The translations under genes and the position numbers were made by a program. A DNA stretch of 64,000 nt from Flavobacterium sasangense DSM 21067 (GTDB lineage: Bacteria; Bacteroidota; Bacteroidia; Flavobacteriales; Flavobacteriaceae), in the NCBI RefSeq assembly GCF_000686885.1, contig NZ_JMLU01000002.1:1-64000 (forward strand), written 5' to 3'. The notes below the pieces were generated by a model. That model made no database searches and was not told where the DNA came from. It was given only the letters and a program-made list of their open reading frames with translations. Positions 18,269-27,033 of the stretch are shown in pieces (the stretch's first letter is position 1; every line of letters starts with the position of its first letter).

Positions 18269-18430
18269 GTCGTTCTGAACTTGTTTAGCTTCGTTGAATC
18301 TACGATTTCAGAATCTTTTAAAACACTCCCGCAAGCGTCACGCTTGTGCACAAAAAGTGTGAAAAAGGTTTTTGATTGTTTAAAATATGTAGTCACGAGC
18401 AAGATGCTCGCGCTAGTGGTACGCTACCTA
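18269..18430. repeat. Cluster of imperfect palindromes (REP-like) after tRNA-Thr
   Basis: Four elements lie in tandem. The arms GTCGTTCTGAACTTGTTT (18269-18286) and TTCAGAATCT (18307-18316) are split by about 20 bp. CAAGCG/CGCTTG (18332-18346) is second. CGAGCA/TGCTCG (18396-18410) is third. TAGTGGTA/TACCTA (about 18414-18430) is fourth. They are locally GC-richer than their surroundings. The fourth runs into the stop codon of the convergent gene. No protein-coding potential is visible. Confidence 0.6.
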
Positions 18431-18847
18431 GTCAGATATGAATGTTTTAAAATACCCATCAACATTTTTTTGATAAGCTTTAACTGGTATTTTTTGCCAT
18501 CCATTTAAAGGTGCTTTTTCAATTGTATCTGGTACAGGACATTTTTCTAATAATTTACTTCTACTTATATTTTCAGTATGACATAAGACAAAATATTTTC
18601 CTCCTTCAATTGTGTTTGTATTTGTAAAGCACCACTCTTCATATGTTTTTCCTTGATAATCAAACTTATATTCAACGCCATCGTTTCCAGTTCCATGGGT
18701 ATTTTTAATTGCGATACCAATAACTATTACGTGGTTTTCTTTAAGGTTTTTTATTCTACTTATTGAGAAAAAAGTCACACCTAAAACTATAAGTAATAGT
18801 AATAGAATACGTAATAAGTTGTAATAATTTTCTTTATTTTTTATCAT
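18428..18847 (-). CDS. Membrane-anchored protein of unknown function
   Basis: A 139-residue protein with one N-terminal transmembrane helix (about 12-31, ILLLLLIVLGVTFFSI) and an extracytoplasmic domain of about 100 residues. The domain has a GVEYKFDYQGKTYEEWCF strand pair and three Cys residues (WCF, LCH, KCP). No family is recognised, but it resembles small beta-rich proteins often found singly in Flavobacteriaceae. The last codons overlap a palindromic repeat, so the C-terminus may have been altered by repeat insertion. Confidence 0.7.
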   Translation of the reverse strand: MIKNKENYYNLLRILLLLLIVLGVTFFSISRIKNLKENHVIVIGIAIKNTHGTGNDGVEYKFDYQGKTYEEWCFTNTNTIEGGKYFVLCHTENISRSKLLEKCPVPDTIEKAPLNGWQKIPVKAYQKNVDGYFKTFISD

Positions 18848-18933
18848 TTCGTTTTCTTCGCTCTTGCACGAATACTTTTGTGTGGATTATAAATTATTCT
18901 ATAAAGATAAAAAATCAATTTTAGATATAGCAT

Positions 18934-18963
18934 AAAAAAAAGCGGCCAATTACTGACCGCTTT
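18934..18963 (-). terminator. Terminator of the DUF4369 gene
   Basis: AAAGCGG pairs with CCGCTTT around a 9-10-nt loop. Read on the minus strand it is followed by eight T. Confidence 0.85.
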
Positions 18964-18966
18964 ACT

Positions 18967-19689
18967 TTATTTCTGAACTTCTAAAGTTTTTCTTTCCTTA
19001 ATATGCTGGTTAAGCATTTTTCCGTATTTTGATTTGGCAACTTCTGGTGTCAAACTTTTTTGAATGGTGTCTAAATACGTGGTGTTGATATCTGCAATTT
19101 CTGAAAGCGCTAAATAAGGCGCAATTTCTTTATCTGCATGTGTTACTGCAAAATGGGCTGTGTAACGGTATTTTCTTTTTAAAAGTTTTTGATAGGCTTG
19201 CTCAATGCTATCTGCTGTAGTCGGATTTGGTTTTATTTCGTTTTTTAAGCGTTTCTCTATTAACACCAAATTTTCTTCGTTAAAACGCTTGTTTATGCTG
19301 TCAAATTTCATCCACAAATCCTGATTTTTTGAACCTGTAATTTTTGCTTCTGAGAAAAACGCTTTTAAAGAAGTTTCAATTTTAATGTCACCTGGTTCTG
19401 CAAAGAATAGTAAGCTATTATCAATTGAGTTGGTTTGTCCTCTATCTAAAGATAAATATAACATTTCTGGACTATCTAATTTAATGTGGCTTTCAAACTT
19501 TGAATCACCATTAATAATAATACTGTCTAGAATTACCAAAGTTGAATCTTGTATTCTTTGTAAATATAATTTTCCTTGACTTAGTCCTTTTACATCTCCT
19601 GTAATGTGAACATTAGCATCAGAAGCACTTTCTTTGTTACAAGCTATTAATGTGATAACGGCAATTACGGCTAAAACTATCTTCTTCAT
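18967..19689 (-). CDS. DUF4369-type lipoprotein
   Basis: A 240-residue lipoprotein with the lipobox LIAC at Cys17. The body opens with the DUF4369 strand pattern (VHITGDVKGLSQGKLYLQRIQDS), the N-terminal module often fused to thioredoxin domains in Bacteroidota. Here no thioredoxin CxxC follows; instead there is a helical C-terminal half (DSINKRFNEENL onward). The role is unknown, presumably at the cell envelope. It is a single gene with its own terminator. Confidence 0.82.
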   Translation of the reverse strand: MKKIVLAVIAVITLIACNKESASDANVHITGDVKGLSQGKLYLQRIQDSTLVILDSIIINGDSKFESHIKLDSPEMLYLSLDRGQTNSIDNSLLFFAEPGDIKIETSLKAFFSEAKITGSKNQDLWMKFDSINKRFNEENLVLIEKRLKNEIKPNPTTADSIEQAYQKLLKRKYRYTAHFAVTHADKEIAPYLALSEIADINTTYLDTIQKSLTPEVAKSKYGKMLNQHIKERKTLEVQK

Positions 19690-19723
19690 CGTGAATTTTT
19701 AATTTGTGTTCGCAAAGTAAATA

Positions 19724-19760
19724 AAAAAATCCTCAAAATACTAAGTACTTTGAGGATTTT
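19724..19760 (-). terminator. Terminator of the M61 peptidase gene
   Basis: AAAATCCTCAAA pairs with TTTGAGGATTTT around ATACTAAGTAC. On the minus strand it ends in a T-run. Confidence 0.8.
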
Positions 19761-19777
19761 CAAGTGCAATATCAATT

Positions 19778-19815
19778 GCGAAATTCAAAATCAATTTCAA
19801 AATCAATTTCAAGAA
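19778..19815. repeat. Short direct repeat TCAAAATCAATTT
   Basis: A 13-bp unit is repeated about two and a half times in the spacer downstream of the M61 gene, embedded in Caa/Att-rich low-complexity sequence. It could be slippage or a flavobacterial intergenic word repeat. No function is inferred. Confidence 0.5.
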
Positions 19816-19844
19816 TCAAGATATGTGACTCTTCAAACTTAAAT

Positions 19845-21704
19845 TTAGCCTCTTAACCAAGCTTCGCGAACTGCTTTTTTAGTTGCATCCGTTGATTGGT
19901 AGCCGTCTTGTTTTTCTTTTGGCATTACTACTTTTCCTTTTACGATTTGCTCTTTGCCGTCTCTTTTAATTTTAACGGTAATAGCGTCTCCATCTTTCCA
20001 GTTCATACTTGCCATGATTAAATCGTAGATATTGTCTAAGTTGTAACTCTTATCGTTGAAAGCTAAAAGGGTATCATTGTTTTTTAAACCTAAAGTGGTC
20101 ATGAAAATGTTTAATTCGATTTCAGGTAAAATCATGATTTCTTTTGTGCTAGGATTTACCGTAATGTAAGGCTCTCTTTGTCCTTTTAAGAATGGATTTC
20201 CTGCTACTTCAATTGATGCTTCAGTAACTCCCATTTTAGCGAAATATTGCTCGTATGGAATTGGAGTTTCTCCTGCTACGTGGGTTTTTAAGAACTCACC
20301 AACCGCTGGATAGGTTAATTCCGTTATTTTTGCGAATAACTCATCGTCTTTAAATGCTTTTTTAGTTCCGTATTCTTTAGCTAATTCTTGCATTAGGTTT
20401 AAAATTCCTTTTTGACCGTTGCTGTTTTCTCTAATTAAAATATCAACACACATGGCAATTAAAGCTCCTTTTTGGTATACATTTAAGTATTGATCTTTGT
20501 AAGGTGCATTCAATACGTTTTTACTCATTTTAGTAAAACTCATATTGTCATTCATTTGACGTGATTGTGCAATTTTACCTGCCATTCTTTCAAAGAATTC
20601 TTTTTCGTCAATTAAGCCTTGATTTACTTGGAATAAGTTGGCAAAGTATTCGGTAACTCCTTCATACATCCATAAATGTTCTGACATTTGAGGATTGTTG
20701 AAGTCGAAATATTGGATTTCGTTTGAATGAATCGTTAATGGAGTTACAATATGGAAGAATTCGTGCGAAACTACGTCTTTTAATTGTTCTTGTAACATTT
20801 CTAATCCCATCATTTCTGGCATAACCACTGTTGTTGATGTTGGGTGTTCTAAAGCTCCAAATCCTTTAGCGTCTTTAGCTTTCATATCAGACAAGTACAA
20901 TAAAATAGCGTATTTTTTTGTAGAGTTGATAGGTCCTAAGAAACGTTTTTGCGCTTTCATCATCGTTTCCATGTTAGGCGTAATTTGTTTTGCGGTATAT
21001 TTTCCTGTTGGAGAATACACACTAATGATGATTTCCATATCATCCACCATAAACGATGTGAAATCTGGTTTTGAATACATGATTGGCATTTCTACCAAAT
21101 TCGCATATTTAGGCATGTAAAACACATCTGATGTAGCACTTGCATCGGCATCTGTCATAGCTGAAACTCCCATTAACGTTTCAGGATGTGTAACGGTTAA
21201 TTTGTATGGTGTTTCTTCTTTTCCTTTGAAGTATCCAATAAATCCGTGCGTGTTCAACATGAAATTTGCACCTGCATTGATGTTGGTTCCTGCTGGAGAG
21301 AATACATCTTCGCTTTCTCCAAAACCAGCGCCACCTTCCGTATCAAAAGTATCGTTAACCAAGTAAGTGATTTTAGCTAATTTAGTAGCATCTGAAATTG
21401 AATATGAATTCTCGTCAATTTTCGCAATTTTAAGTGCATTTCCTTTAGCATCAAAAGCTTTTACGTTTTCAATAAAACGCCCATAATCGTCTTCTGAATA
21501 CGTTCCAGGAACTGTTTTAGGGAAATGATAAGTTACCGTTTCTGTTGTAATTGTTGGAGCCGTAACGGTTACCATTACTTTGTCGTCTTTTACATTGATT
21601 AAATCGATTGTAACGGCAACATCATTTTGTTTGGTAGTCGTTTGCGTTGGACTACAACTCCATAAAAATCCCACGAAAGCAAGGGAAAGCATTATTTTTT
21701 TCAT
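19845..21704 (-). CDS. M61 family metallopeptidase lipoprotein with PDZ domain
   Basis: A 619-residue lipoprotein (lipobox FLWSC, Cys17). The N-terminal beta domain is followed by a gluzincin core. The zinc motif HEFFH is at 314-318, and the downstream glutamates are in YEGVTEYF (348/352). A PDZ-like domain fills the C-terminal 110 residues (ITVNPSTKEIMILPEIELN, then LKNNDTLLAFNDKS). M61 covers glycyl aminopeptidase-type enzymes; the substrate here is unknown. All catalytic residues appear present. It is a single-gene unit. Confidence 0.9.
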   Translation of the reverse strand: MKKIMLSLAFVGFLWSCSPTQTTTKQNDVAVTIDLINVKDDKVMVTVTAPTITTETVTYHFPKTVPGTYSEDDYGRFIENVKAFDAKGNALKIAKIDENSYSISDATKLAKITYLVNDTFDTEGGAGFGESEDVFSPAGTNINAGANFMLNTHGFIGYFKGKEETPYKLTVTHPETLMGVSAMTDADASATSDVFYMPKYANLVEMPIMYSKPDFTSFMVDDMEIIISVYSPTGKYTAKQITPNMETMMKAQKRFLGPINSTKKYAILLYLSDMKAKDAKGFGALEHPTSTTVVMPEMMGLEMLQEQLKDVVSHEFFHIVTPLTIHSNEIQYFDFNNPQMSEHLWMYEGVTEYFANLFQVNQGLIDEKEFFERMAGKIAQSRQMNDNMSFTKMSKNVLNAPYKDQYLNVYQKGALIAMCVDILIRENSNGQKGILNLMQELAKEYGTKKAFKDDELFAKITELTYPAVGEFLKTHVAGETPIPYEQYFAKMGVTEASIEVAGNPFLKGQREPYITVNPSTKEIMILPEIELNIFMTTLGLKNNDTLLAFNDKSYNLDNIYDLIMASMNWKDGDAITVKIKRDGKEQIVKGKVVMPKEKQDGYQSTDATKKAVREAWLRG

Positions 21705-21811
21705 TTTGTGTAGATTGAATTGTTTATAAGTAGAGAAAATAGAATTATTGTTACAATTCGCGTTTGGAAATTTTATCGAATTGTTTTAATCTTTTTAAGT
21801 AAGTGCTAATA

Positions 21812-21842
21812 AAAAAGCTCTTAAATTAGATAAGAGCTTTAG
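21812..21842 (-). terminator. Terminator of the DUF2805 gene
   Basis: AAAGCTCTTA pairs with TAAGAGCTTT around AATTAGA; read on the minus strand it continues into a T-run. Confidence 0.8.
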
Positions 21843-21845
21843 TTT

Positions 21846-22127
21846 TTAGTCGAATTTATTTTTGAAGTAATATTTGCTATCTAAATCTTCATCTTCCAAT
21901 TCGTTGTACTTTATTGGTTTTGGTTTTGGTTTACTAGCAGTCACTTTCTTTTTCCAAAGTTCAAAATTGTCTTTGGATAATCTTTTGCGCATTAATTCGG
22001 TAACCTCATTTTCTGAAACTCCAAACTCTTCCTTTAATACTTCAAAAGGCTTTTTTTCCTCTTGAGCCATTGCAACAACTCTGTCTAATGTTTCGTTGTC
22101 GAATTCTGAAATTTTCTTCTTTCTCAT
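21846..22127 (-). CDS. DUF2805 / TIGR03643 family protein
   Basis: A 93-residue basic protein. The core ETLDRVVAMAQEEKKPFEVL, then FGVSENEVTELMRKRLS and LWKKKV, fits the DUF2805 family, a helix-turn-helix-like module found near photolyase/cryptochrome genes in many bacteria. I chose the ATG giving MRKKKISEF; a TTG 15 codons upstream is possible but weaker. A Lys/Pro-rich linker and an acidic tail (NELEDEDLDSKYY) follow. The function is unknown. Confidence 0.8.
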   Translation of the reverse strand: MRKKKISEFDNETLDRVVAMAQEEKKPFEVLKEEFGVSENEVTELMRKRLSKDNFELWKKKVTASKPKPKPIKYNELEDEDLDSKYYFKNKFD

Positions 22128-22266
22128 CAGATGAATACTAATTCTTACTTTTTTTATTGGTTTATTATTCAATATTAATAAAAAAATAAATTCAAAAAAT
22201 ATGCCAATTGCTTTTTTTGAAATTTTTAAAATTATTCGAAAGTTGCTAGTTGTTTTTAGTGAATAT

Positions 22267-22869
22267 TTATAAAATTGTTCTAAACGTTAAATTTATTCTT
22301 GCATTTTTAGGTTGAGTAGCTTTCGGAATTTGATGTTTGTAGTGAATTTGGCTGCCTTCTTTCATCAATAATAAACTTCCGTGGTTTAAATTCAAGGTCA
22401 TTTTTGCTTCCGAATTGGTAATGTGTTTCAATTGAAATTTGCGTTCTTCGCCAAAACTAACGGATGCAATAATAGGATTTCGGCCCAATTCTTTTTCATT
22501 ATCGGCATGCCAACCGTTGCTATCTTTTTCATTTCGATATAAATTAGCTAAAACGGTGGTGAAGTTGTGATTAGCCACTTGTTCTGCTTTGTCTTTAATG
22601 AACATCAAAGTTGGATTCCAAGCGTGAGGTTGCATTGTTAAACCTGAATAAGAGTAAGGGTTACCTTCATTTCCGAATAAACACGTTAATCTGGGTTGGG
22701 CAATTTTCTTTCCAAAAATGGTGATGTCATCTTGTTGCCAAGGCGTTTCGTTCATTAATTTATCCCAAAGTAAATCCGCTTCTTCCTGATTGAAGAAGTT
22801 GGGATAGAATTCAAAAACCGCATCAGGTAGCGGAAGTATTATTTTTTCTTTTGGAAATAAATCAAGCAT
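22267..22869 (-). CDS. alkB: Alpha-ketoglutarate-dependent dioxygenase AlkB family
   Basis: A 200-residue Fe(II)/2-oxoglutarate dioxygenase, probably a direct-reversal repair enzyme for alkylated bases. Iron ligands are His121 and Asp123 (WHADNE) and His179 (YKHQIPK). The 2OG-binding arginines are in ARINLTFR near the C-terminus. The base-recognition loop (QPRLTCLFGNEG) resembles ALKBH2/3-type enzymes more than E. coli AlkB. I place the start at MLDLFPKEK because the longer frame begins inside the terminator hairpin of the upstream gene. Confidence 0.9.
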   Translation of the reverse strand: MLDLFPKEKIILPLPDAVFEFYPNFFNQEEADLLWDKLMNETPWQQDDITIFGKKIAQPRLTCLFGNEGNPYSYSGLTMQPHAWNPTLMFIKDKAEQVANHNFTTVLANLYRNEKDSNGWHADNEKELGRNPIIASVSFGEERKFQLKHITNSEAKMTLNLNHGSLLLMKEGSQIHYKHQIPKATQPKNARINLTFRTIL

Positions 22870-22893
22870 AAAAAAAGCGATGATTAACATCGC
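22868..22893 (-). terminator. Terminator of the EamA transporter gene abutting the alkB start
   Basis: AGCGATG pairs with CATCGCT around TTAA-type loop bases. On the minus strand the T-run leads straight into the alkB ATG at 22869, so any readthrough would carry alkB. Confidence 0.75.
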
Positions 22894-22902
22894 TAATTTA
22901 CT

Positions 22903-23808
22903 TTATTTTTTCTTGAATTGTATGTTCATAATCACAATTGCTGTAATAATTAATACAATTCCTATCCATTGAATGAATAACACTTGCTCGTTTAAAAGGA
23001 AAAATGCCATCATTACCGAAACAGGTAATTCTAATGAAGAAACAATACTTCCTAATCCAATTCCCGTATGAGGAAATCCTGCATTTAATAACATAGGTGG
23101 AATGATGGTTCCAAATAAGGCTAATACAATTCCCCATTTTGTAAAAATTTCGAAATTAAAAGGCGTAACTTGAGTGTATAAGCTGAAACCAAATACGATA
23201 ACAGCCCCACCTAATAACATATATAAACTTCTTTGTGCAGACGAAATTCCCAATGCGACTTTGTTGGCTGTAAACATTGTTGTAGTAAAAGAAGCAGCAG
23301 CTAATAATCCCCAAAATAATCCGTTTGCCCAATCGATTGTTGGGTCATTGAAGTCGATTTTAAAAATATTGATAGCTAAAGCAGTACCAATTAATACAAT
23401 GATAACTGAAATTATTTTTTGAAATGAAGGCGCTTTTTTGTCTAAAAACCATTCTAATAAAACACCCATCCAAACGGTTTGCATTAGCAATACAATTCCA
23501 ATAGAAACAGGAATATATTTTACTGCTAAATAGTAGAAAACACTCGTCATTCCTAATGAAGTTCCGGCCAACATTAATTGGAAAATATTTTTTGGAGAAG
23601 CTTTTACCGCTGTGTTTTTGTTTTTAGTACGTTGGAATAAGTTGATGATTAAAATCCCAATGATTCCATAAATAAATTGTGATGAAGTTACTTCCGCTGT
23701 TGTAAAATTTTCTTTGTAAGCTAGTTTAACGAAAGTAGCTAACATACCGTAACTCGTTGCGCCTAATGCAACCAAGAAAACACCTTTGATAATATTGTTG
23801 TTTGACAT
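22903..23808 (-). CDS. EamA/DMT superfamily transporter
   Basis: A 301-residue inner-membrane protein with ten hydrophobic helices in two EamA repeats (about 10-145 and 160-298). The start LVALGATSYGMLATFVKLAY and the end of the second repeat (SLELPVSVMMAFFLLNEQ) are typical of drug/metabolite transporters. The substrate cannot be inferred. On the minus strand a TATCTTTG box (23837-23830) lies 22 bp upstream of the start. Confidence 0.88.
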   Translation of the reverse strand: MSNNNIIKGVFLVALGATSYGMLATFVKLAYKENFTTAEVTSSQFIYGIIGILIINLFQRTKNKNTAVKASPKNIFQLMLAGTSLGMTSVFYYLAVKYIPVSIGIVLLMQTVWMGVLLEWFLDKKAPSFQKIISVIIVLIGTALAINIFKIDFNDPTIDWANGLFWGLLAAASFTTTMFTANKVALGISSAQRSLYMLLGGAVIVFGFSLYTQVTPFNFEIFTKWGIVLALFGTIIPPMLLNAGFPHTGIGLGSIVSSLELPVSVMMAFFLLNEQVLFIQWIGIVLIITAIVIMNIQFKKK

Positions 23809-23967
23809 ATCCTAAATTTTTAAGGGGCGCAAAGATAGGGTAAAAAGAAAAAAGAGAATAGATAAAAGAAGAAAGATTTTTTGAGGGTTTAATTTTAGTA
23901 CGAATTTAACATTATTGTTTTAAATAAAAATTCGAAAGTGGAGTTATACTATTCTAATCCCATTTCT

Positions 23968-24564
23968 ATGAAGCATTTTTTACTATTGATAGCAGTTTGT
24001 TTTTTGTGTTGTAATAATTCGGAAGTTGAACCTTTAGCTGTAAAAGATTACAGTTCTTTTCATGAAGAAGCAGCTTCCTTTTGTAAAGAAAATAATTATA
24101 ATGAATCGTATTATTTTTTAGTTGATTTGAGTGTGCATTCTGGCAAAAATCGTTTTTTTATTTATGATTTTGCAACGAAGAAAGTGTTGGATAAAAATTT
24201 GGTTACACATGGCAGTTGCGATCAATTTGAAGAGAATCCAGACAAATGGGAAAAGGTAAAATTTGATAATAGAGTAGACAGTCATTGCTCGATGAAGGGG
24301 AAATACAAAATAGGAACTCGCGATTATAGTTCGTGGGGAATCAACGTGAAATATTGGTTACACGGACTAGAGTCTTCCAATAGAAATGCGGAAAAAAGAG
24401 TTGTTGTTTTGCATTCTTGGAATGCTGTTAAAAATCAAGAAATTTATCCAAGATATAGTCCGTTGAGTTGGGGTTGCCCAGCAGTTTCTGATGCTTTTAT
24501 GGAAAAGTTAGATAAACGTTTACAACAATCAGAAAAATCAGTTTTGTTATGGATTATTGAATAA
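23968..24564 (+). CDS. Murein L,D-transpeptidase catalytic domain family lipoprotein
   Basis: A 198-residue envelope protein with a signal peptide and lipobox-like CFLCC (Cys14/15). The C-terminal half matches the YkuD-like family found in Bacteroidota: VVLHSWNAV (His149) and SPLSWGCPAV (Cys170), the His/Cys pair expected for L,D-transpeptidase chemistry on peptidoglycan. The start is the ATG giving MKHFLLLIAV; the frame is open ten codons further to a GTG with no signal-peptide character. The next gene converges 1 bp away. Confidence 0.85.
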   Translation: MKHFLLLIAVCFLCCNNSEVEPLAVKDYSSFHEEAASFCKENNYNESYYFLVDLSVHSGKNRFFIYDFATKKVLDKNLVTHGSCDQFEENPDKWEKVKFDNRVDSHCSMKGKYKIGTRDYSSWGINVKYWLHGLESSNRNAEKRVVVLHSWNAVKNQEIYPRYSPLSWGCPAVSDAFMEKLDKRLQQSEKSVLLWIIE

Positions 24565-24565
24565 A

Positions 24566-24964
24566 TTATTCTACATCTTCAGATAAATCCTTCAAATGAA
24601 CTCTTAATGCATTTACTGAAATACTTATTTCCCAAAACGAAATTCCTAATGAAATCAATAAACAAAATAAGCTACCTCCAAATAGGTAAATGCCAAAATC
24701 TCCTTGATTTACATAAAGTAGCAACATTGCAAAAACAGATAAGAACAAACACATTACACCAAACAATTGCATGTAACGGATTAGCGTTAATCTTAAGTTT
24801 AAGTTTTTAATTTCTAGTAAAATGCTTTTATTGTGATTATCGTCGTAGTTTTTCTTCAAGTTACGGATGATTTGCGCAATCGTTAAAAATCGATTCGTAT
24901 AAGCCAATAGGATTAACGAGGTTGCGGAGAATAATAAAGCTGGAGTTTCTATTGAGAGTGTCAT
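24566..24964 (-). CDS. DUF2721 family membrane protein
   Basis: A 132-residue membrane protein with three hydrophobic segments (about 5-25, 60-85 and 90-112). A cytoplasmic basic stretch (IIRNLKKNYDDNHNK) lies between the first two. The layout and the LLFSATSLILLAYTNRF opening fit DUF2721, whose role is unknown. Its stop lies next to that of the L,D-transpeptidase gene, leaving no room for a separate terminator. Confidence 0.82.
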   Translation of the reverse strand: MTLSIETPALLFSATSLILLAYTNRFLTIAQIIRNLKKNYDDNHNKSILLEIKNLNLRLTLIRYMQLFGVMCLFLSVFAMLLLYVNQGDFGIYLFGGSLFCLLISLGISFWEISISVNALRVHLKDLSEDVE

Positions 24965-24995
24965 ACTATTTTTATAAAATATAAAATTACAAAAA

Positions 24996-25028
24996 AATCC
25001 TGAGAGGTTTTTAAAACCTGTCAGGATT
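24996..25028. repeat. Palindrome of the CCTGACAGGTTTT type, likely terminator
   Basis: AATCCTGAGAGGTTTT pairs with AAAACCTGTCAGGATT, 16-bp arms with one mismatch. It lies downstream of the thioredoxin-like gene (minus strand) and, with its T-run, would end that transcript. A short relative (AACCTGTCAGGTT) occurs at 52019-52031 and a similar hairpin at 27034-27069. Confidence 0.7.
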
Positions 25029-25046
25029 AATATTTAAAGGTTGTTT

Positions 25047-25565
25047 TTACTTATTTAACAATGCTTTGATTTTCGTTTTCAATTCTTCAAAATCATCTTG
25101 TTTGAATCCTATTGATGTGTAAATAATAGTTCCAGTTTCATCGATTAGATAATTTCTTGGGATAAATTGCGTTGCAAAAAGTTTATAAATGGCTCTTGCT
25201 TCATCAGGATAAATTGGGAAAGTGAATTTTTTCTTTGCGATAAAAGCATTGGTTTCTTCTAATTTGTGCTCTCTACCAAAACTCATTAAAATGAAATTAT
25301 CATTTTTGTGAACATTCCATATTTCAGTTTCCAAATGAGGCATTTCTTGCATACACGGACCACACCAAGTGGCAAAAAAATTAATAAGAATTATTTTTCC
25401 TTTATGCTCTGATATGTTTTTTGATTCTCCTTTTTCATTTAGATAACTAAACATAGGTAATTTATCTCCAACCTTTAAAAGGTTTGTTTTCTCATAATTT
25501 ACATTGTCTTGTGCTGACACAAGATTTAAAAGGAAAAGAATTGATAATAATGCTAGTTTTTTCAT
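25047..25565 (-). CDS. TlpA-like thioredoxin-fold disulfide reductase, secreted
   Basis: A 172-residue protein with a signal peptide ending at LVSAQ. The thioredoxin fold carries the redox pair Cys68-Gly-Pro-Cys71 (FFATWCGPC) and the cis-Pro region FIPRNYLID. It belongs to the TlpA/ResA group, acting in the periplasm on disulfides or cytochrome maturation. It starts 3 bp after the stop of the preceding secreted TPR-like protein gene, so the two are one operon and that protein may be a partner. Confidence 0.88.
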   Translation of the reverse strand: MKKLALLSILFLLNLVSAQDNVNYEKTNLLKVGDKLPMFSYLNEKGESKNISEHKGKIILINFFATWCGPCMQEMPHLETEIWNVHKNDNFILMSFGREHKLEETNAFIAKKKFTFPIYPDEARAIYKLFATQFIPRNYLIDETGTIIYTSIGFKQDDFEELKTKIKALLNK

Positions 25566-25568
25566 ATT

Positions 25569-26999
25569 TTATTTTTTCATGTTTTTATATAATATATTCT
25601 CCTGCATTTCTTTTTCCTTTTCTTTTTCTATTTTTTTGAAAATAGAAGTAAAATTTCCTTTAAAATTCTCTTTTAAATTTTTAACGCCTAACTTTTCTAA
25701 GCTGTATAAATATATGTTTATTGCTTTTTCAGAATCATTTTTCATATAAGGAGCAGTTAGCCAAAATACCTGTGCAGCAAAATCGTAAACACCTAAATCT
25801 AATGCAATGTCAGCGTATTTGTATATGTCATTTAGAATTTCATTTTTATTTTTAAATAAAGATTGAATTTCTTGTCGTCTAAATAATAAATAACCTTCTT
25901 TTGGGTTGCTGGCTCTAACATCCATATTGTATAAAGGATTGTGTTGGTAAATCTCTATTTTGGCTTTATCCCATTGTGATCTATCGTTTGATTCAATTTT
26001 TTTATCATTTAGATCTTTTGTGTTTTGTGAAAAATATAATTCATACAGGTTCCATGATGAATTTGGATATACTTTTTTAATATTTTGATAAATTTCAATT
26101 GCTTTGTCATAGTTTTTTTTGTCATGCTCAGTAATTCCTTTTGCAATTTCATCATTTATTTCGTTGTTGAAAAGTTCTAATCGAAACTCAATTTCTTTTA
26201 AATAGTCAGTTGAGATGCTTTCTTTGTCTGCAAAAAGTTTTAATATTTCAATGTATTTGTATGCATAATCAAACTCGCCTTGAGAAACTAACATAAAAGT
26301 TTTTGTTATAGGAATCAATAGATTTCCATTCGACATTTCCATACAAGCTCTCCAATAGTCTGAATTTTTATCCGTTAACTCAGCAATGTTTTGAGTTTTT
26401 GTAAAATCGGTTTTCTCAATTAGTTTGCCAAAATTTTTAACCCCAGCAAATTTATCATCAACAATAACTTGATAAGCACTTAAAACAGGAAGAACTTCAT
26501 TAATAGCATAATCTTTATTTAGCTGTATTTTAGTTTCTAAATTAGCTTTTTTATATTCCTCTAATTTCTGTTTAATTGGGTCTATATAATCTTTAAAGTC
26601 AGTTATTTCTTTTTCTGATTTTGTATTGACAGAAATGAATACTGGAAAATCAACAAGTTTTGTGTTTTCTAATTTATATGCTTTTATATCTGTTACTATT
26701 TTTTGCTCTTTAATTGCATCAATTTTTGGATCAGAATGTACCTTAATAGTTGGATCTCCAGTTTTATGACTAATGATTAAAACTCCGATTTTTTCTTCTT
26801 TTGGGAGTGTTTTATATTCTATTTCAAAATGTTTGATTATTTTTCCGATACTCGCAATGTATTTATCTTCATTAATATTGACTTCTGAAATTTTATCATT
26901 CGCCAATATGTTTAATGATATTTTTGGTTTGTCTTCTTGTGAAAACATTGCATAACTTATAAGAAAGAAAACTGTTAATAGGGTTTGATTGATTTTCAT
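25569..26999 (-). CDS. Secreted TPR-like protein of unknown function
   Basis: A 476-residue protein with a signal peptide ending at YAMFSQ. The first 180 residues are mixed alpha/beta; the rest is helical, with one fair TPR motif (DKKNYDKAIEIYQNIKKVYP). It is Lys/Asp/Asn-rich with no membrane helix. I recognise no family. It lies directly upstream of the TlpA-like gene in one operon; DUF- or TPR-type secreted partners with TlpA proteins are common in Bacteroidota, so a redox-linked envelope role is an inference. Confidence 0.75.
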   Translation of the reverse strand: MKINQTLLTVFFLISYAMFSQEDKPKISLNILANDKISEVNINEDKYIASIGKIIKHFEIEYKTLPKEEKIGVLIISHKTGDPTIKVHSDPKIDAIKEQKIVTDIKAYKLENTKLVDFPVFISVNTKSEKEITDFKDYIDPIKQKLEEYKKANLETKIQLNKDYAINEVLPVLSAYQVIVDDKFAGVKNFGKLIEKTDFTKTQNIAELTDKNSDYWRACMEMSNGNLLIPITKTFMLVSQGEFDYAYKYIEILKLFADKESISTDYLKEIEFRLELFNNEINDEIAKGITEHDKKNYDKAIEIYQNIKKVYPNSSWNLYELYFSQNTKDLNDKKIESNDRSQWDKAKIEIYQHNPLYNMDVRASNPKEGYLLFRRQEIQSLFKNKNEILNDIYKYADIALDLGVYDFAAQVFWLTAPYMKNDSEKAINIYLYSLEKLGVKNLKENFKGNFTSIFKKIEKEKEKEMQENILYKNMKK

Positions 27000-27033
27000 T
27001 TTGAATATTTTTTGTAAATAACAATATTACAAA

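Noticed and set aside
19762-19845. CRISPR-like repeat
   Set aside because: The unit is only 13 bp, low-complexity and without spacers.
22898-23137. A second minus-strand frame over the EamA transporter
   Set aside because: It overlaps the EamA frame, which has full transmembrane character, and shows no start context.
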